A stretch of DNA of 64,000 nucleotides from Rhodopseudomonas palustris (GTDB lineage: Bacteria; Pseudomonadota; Alphaproteobacteria; Rhizobiales; Xanthobacteraceae): assembly GCF_003226555.1 (NCBI RefSeq), contig NZ_QKQS01000038.1, positions 124,001 through 188,000 of the forward strand, written 5' to 3'. Under the pieces are notes generated by a model that was not told the origin of the DNA, did not search any database, and was given only the letters and a program-made list of their open reading frames with translations. A program made the position numbers and the translations under genes. Every line of letters starts with the position of its first letter. Within the stretch, counting starts at the first letter, position 1. Positions 61,345 to 64,000 of this stretch are shown here, one piece after another.

Positions 61345-62019
61345 TTATCTCACCGGGGCCGGCGCCATCGCGCCGCCCTTGTGGGCCGGTGCCGGGGCAG
61401 CCTTGGCCTTGCCGGCGGTGCCGGGAACCGCGGCCGGCTTGCCGGCCTGCGCCGCCTGGGTCGCGGCCTGCTCGGGCATGAACTTGGCGACGATCTCCGG
61501 ATCGAGTTGAGAGATCGCGCTGTCGGGCAACCTGAACCAGTCCTCGTCCTGGCCGAGTGCGGGCGTCATCAGATAGCCGCGCAGCGTCAGAGTCTGGCCA
61601 TCGGGGCTGACCGTCAGCATCGCCTTCCACACGTCGCCGTTGCGCGGATCGAGGATGTTGCCGTTCTCATAGACACGGCCCTTCCGCTTCATGTCGCGGA
61701 TCAGCGAGATGCCCAGGATCGGCTGGTTCTTGCGGTCGTCCTCGCATTCGTCGCAAATTGTCAGGTTGGGTTGCCCTGCCTGCGGAAAGCTCTTGGCGAC
61801 GACGCCTTCGTACATGTTGTTGCCGCGATCGAGCATCAGCACCCAGACCACCGGCTTGCCGCCGGGCTTGCCGGTGTCGGTGCGCTGCCAGAGGCCTGCA
61901 GCGGTGGGTTCCGCGGCAACCGACGGGGCGGCCGCGGATAGCAACAGCGCGAAAGCCGCGACAGCGGCCTGCGCGACTAATCGGATCGGTCGATGTGTAG
62001 TCGGTCGATGTGTGATCAT
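61345..62019 (-). CDS. Exported DUF2147 protein
   Basis: The product has about 224 residues from the ATG at 62019, with a signal peptide (VAQAAVAAFALLLSAAAPSVAA) and a DUF2147-like domain (GLWQRTDTGKPGGKPVVWV, NILDPRNGDVWKAMLTVSPDGQTLTLRGY, in parts). It ends in an Ala/Pro/Lys-rich tail. DUF2147 proteins are periplasmic and of unknown function. A short direct repeat (CGGTCGATGTGT) covers the first codons. Confidence 0.8.
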   Translation of the reverse strand: MITHRPTTHRPIRLVAQAAVAAFALLLSAAAPSVAAEPTAAGLWQRTDTGKPGGKPVVWVLMLDRGNNMYEGVVAKSFPQAGQPNLTICDECEDDRKNQPILGISLIRDMKRKGRVYENGNILDPRNGDVWKAMLTVSPDGQTLTLRGYLMTPALGQDEDWFRLPDSAISQLDPEIVAKFMPEQAATQAAQAGKPAAVPGTAGKAKAAPAPAHKGGAMAPAPVR

Positions 62020-62108
62020 AGCAACACCTGAAACACCGCGATGAGACGACAATATGGCGGATCGATCCGGCAATCCAGTGAGCAGAGCGCGGCGGATCGG
62101 GACCGATT

Positions 62109-63380
62109 TTATGACGTGGCGATGTCAGCGGGCGACCTAACAGGCCGCGTCGCGGGAACCGGCCCCGTTGGGATCAGCGCGGAGCCGAGGCAGATCGCCA
62201 CCGGCAACCAGAGCAGGACATAGAGATAGCCGAGATCGCTGGGGATGATCTCATAGTCGACCGAACTCGCCACCAATCCGGCCGCGAGCAACGCCAGTCC
62301 CGCGACCTTTCCGGTACGGCGGAATGCGCGCCAGCCGCTCACCAATGCGGTGAGCGCCACCGCCGCCAACGCAAGCGCCGCGATCACGCCGCCGCGGACG
62401 GCCGCACACATGAAGATGTTGTGACCGTTCATCACCTCGATGCCATTCGGCAGCGTAACGCGGGGATCGAAAGCAAGACCGTAGCCGAACCACGGCTTCA
62501 GCGTCACCATATGAAGATACACCGGCCACAGCTCGAACCGCAGACTGTCCTTACGCTGCACCAATTCACTCGCAAGCGGCGTCAGCAGCGTCGCCACCGC
62601 GGCGATCCCGACGAGCGCAACGACCGCCGCTGCGATCCGCCAATTGGCTGCGAGCAGCACCGCCACACCGATGCCGGCGAGCGTCGCCATCAATGATCCC
62701 CGGCTTCCCGACAGCAGCACCGCGGCGAGCAGCACCAGCGCAGACACAAACAGCAACACGAACTGCCAGGGACGCAACCGCCGCGTCGCCATCATCGCCA
62801 CTGCGCCGACGCACGGCATCGCATACATCAGGCCGACGACGTTGGAATTGTAGTACAGGCTCAACCCCTTGGTGCCCTGCAGCCGCACCGTCAGCATCTC
62901 CGATACCGACCAATGGCTGAACGTGCCGACGTCGCGAATTGCGGCGAACGCCGCCACCGGCGCGAGCCAGAGAAACAACACGCGAAGAAAGTCGCCATCA
63001 CGGCTGGCGAGATGAGCCACGATCATGATGAACACCAGCACCGCCGCGACGTAGCGGATGTTCTTCCAGAGCAAGGCGCCGGGCACGCCGTCGCCGAGCA
63101 GCGACGTGACGATGATGACAGCCATAAAGACGGCCGAGGCGAGGAAGACCCCGGACTTGACGATCGGCACGAGGTTGCGCAGCGGCAGCGCGGTGATCAG
63201 CAGCGTCGGCAACACCAGGAACCAGAGGATGGTCCGCGACAGCCAGATGTTGTGCATCAGATACATCAGGCACATCACCAGCACGAACAGCCGCTCCGGC
63301 GCTTTGACTGCCAACAGCCAGGCACGGCTCCGATCGAACAGCGAATTCGGCGGCGACGATTGAGCGGCAACAGACACCAT
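62109..63380 (-). CDS. O-antigen ligase/polymerase-like membrane protein
   Basis: The 423-residue product has ten or more hydrophobic segments and the Wzy_C-like region in which a long periplasmic loop follows LSGSRGSLMATLAGIG. The loop contains ELWPVYLHMVTLKPWFGYGL and NGHNIFMCAAVRGG, matching the family's H.. and R.G pattern. It would polymerise or ligate lipid-linked glycans to lipid A core. The partial glycosyltransferase 7 bases upstream supports a surface-polysaccharide locus running off the right edge. Confidence 0.82.
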   Translation of the reverse strand: MVSVAAQSSPPNSLFDRSRAWLLAVKAPERLFVLVMCLMYLMHNIWLSRTILWFLVLPTLLITALPLRNLVPIVKSGVFLASAVFMAVIIVTSLLGDGVPGALLWKNIRYVAAVLVFIMIVAHLASRDGDFLRVLFLWLAPVAAFAAIRDVGTFSHWSVSEMLTVRLQGTKGLSLYYNSNVVGLMYAMPCVGAVAMMATRRLRPWQFVLLFVSALVLLAAVLLSGSRGSLMATLAGIGVAVLLAANWRIAAAVVALVGIAAVATLLTPLASELVQRKDSLRFELWPVYLHMVTLKPWFGYGLAFDPRVTLPNGIEVMNGHNIFMCAAVRGGVIAALALAAVALTALVSGWRAFRRTGKVAGLALLAAGLVASSVDYEIIPSDLGYLYVLLWLPVAICLGSALIPTGPVPATRPVRSPADIATS

Positions 63381-63387
63381 GAAACCT

Positions 63388-64000
63388 CTATCTGGGGTGT
63401 GCAGACGACCCCGTCGCGGCCAGACCGCGCAGCACGCCGGCGAGCTGAGTTGCCGATTGAGCCCAGGTCACCGGGCGATAACCGGCGCGGATCGCAGCCT
63501 CGTGATGGGCAAGTTGCTCAGGCGCGGCAATCAGGTCAAGGATCGCGGTCCGCCAGGCTGCAAAATCAAGCGGATCAAGATGGCGGGCGAGACCTGCACC
63601 GGCTTCCGGGAGCGACGAGGCATCGGAGGCAAGGCAGTATTTGCCGAAGGCCAAGCTTTCAGATACCGGCAGTCCCCATCCCTCATAAAACGACGGATAC
63701 AACGTGAACTGGCAGTGCTGGTACAGCCATGCCAGTTCGTCATCGCCGGCGCGCGGCAAATGGACGATCGAATCCGCCGTGACCGGATCGTTGGCGATCT
63801 GCCACAGCAGGTCGGCGCTCCCGAATCCAGGCTGGCCGACGATCACCAGCGTCGGCAGGTTGGGCGTGTTCTGCTGGGTGAGCCGGTGCCACAGGTGGTA
63901 CAAGAGATCGAAATTCTTGCGCGACTGAATGGTCGAGACGCTGATCACGAAACGCGCGGCTTGCGTCTCGCTCAGCGCCGCCGGCCGCCGTGCCGTTTGC
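63388..64000 (-). CDS. Glycosyltransferase family 1/4-like, N-terminus off the right edge
   Basis: The frame is open to the window edge. The C-terminal half is seen: RFVISVSTIQSRKN, TLVIVGQPGFG, HLPRAGDDELAWLYQHCQFTLYPSFYEGWGLPVSESLAFGKYCLASDASSLPEAGAG (in parts). The EGWGLPVSE pattern is the nucleotide-sugar site of GT4 enzymes. The gene is upstream of the O-antigen-ligase-like gene. Confidence 0.88.
   Translation of the reverse strand, partial: QTARRPAALSETQAARFVISVSTIQSRKNFDLLYHLWHRLTQQNTPNLPTLVIVGQPGFGSADLLWQIANDPVTADSIVHLPRAGDDELAWLYQHCQFTLYPSFYEGWGLPVSESLAFGKYCLASDASSLPEAGAGLARHLDPLDFAAWRTAILDLIAAPEQLAHHEAAIRAGYRPVTWAQSATQLAGVLRGLAATGSSAHPR

Noticed and set aside
1-64000. Prophage, integrative element or insertion sequence
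   Set aside because: No integrase, transposase, phage structural gene or tRNA attachment site was found; the only mobile-looking sequence is the pair of short palindromic repeats.

Overview
The window is high-GC (about two-thirds G+C by eye) alphaproteobacterial chromosome. Gene content and protein style point to the Rhodopseudomonas/Bradyrhizobium group. The main evidence is a Caulobacter-type flagellar set (FliX, FlbT, FlaF, a CheL/FlgJ-like rod protein, an FlbY/FlgN-like protein), very large repeat-bearing flagellins, and a DksA without a zinc-finger cysteine set. No rRNA, tRNA, CRISPR array, integrase or insertion sequence was seen.

Layout: 1-5117 holds fliM (cut by the left edge) and fliL on the minus strand, divergent from flgF-flgG-flgA-flgH. 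5255-10324 is an RND efflux pump and adaptor with a divergent TetR regulator and a palindromic operator between them. 10521-11356 holds a DUF3551 secreted protein and dksA. 11478-18452 is flagellar again: fliX divergent from flgI-cheL/flgJ-flbY, then a FlaG-like protein, flaF, flbT and a giant flagellin. 18972-33908 begins with a TPR-GT41 glycosyltransferase, followed by a compact 12-gene minus-strand sugar operon. 34063-42419 holds a second giant flagellin, flgL, flgK and flgE. 42690-46937 is a large double-hybrid sensor kinase. 47125-64000 is ordinary accessory and housekeeping sequence: a GT-C membrane glycosyltransferase, msrB, a FAD oxidoreductase, a SixA-like phosphatase, a universal stress protein, a DUF4160/DUF2442 pair, a YciF-like stress protein, a YbhN-like membrane protein, an SGNH hydrolase, a TonB-dependent receptor, a DUF2147 protein, an O-antigen-ligase-like protein and a partial glycosyltransferase.

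The most interesting system is the block between the two flagellins. A FlmG-like TPR-GT41 transferase lies next to flagellin 1. The operon between it and flagellin 2 encodes a GmhA-like isomerase, a domain-swapped HldE-like nucleotidyltransferase-kinase, an HddC-like nucleotidyltransferase, two NAD-sugar epimerase-family proteins, a zinc alcohol dehydrogenase, an SDR, two methyltransferases and two unrelated kinds of thiamine-diphosphate enzyme (an acetolactate-synthase-like protein and a paired E1 alpha/beta without E2 or E3). None of the pseudaminic- or legionaminic-acid enzymes is present. I infer a flagellin-glycan pathway that makes a heptose-derived, carbon-extended or branched, methylated sugar not obviously equal to any standard pathway.

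Regulation is partly readable. Three near-consensus sigma-54 promoters lie upstream of flgF, flgI and flgE. Each has a TTGCCGG-type motif about 85-105 bases further upstream, suggesting a shared enhancer of the FlbD type. A palindromic mobile repeat of 87-88 bases occurs twice in the sugar operon; one copy sits in frame inside the nucleotidyltransferase gene.
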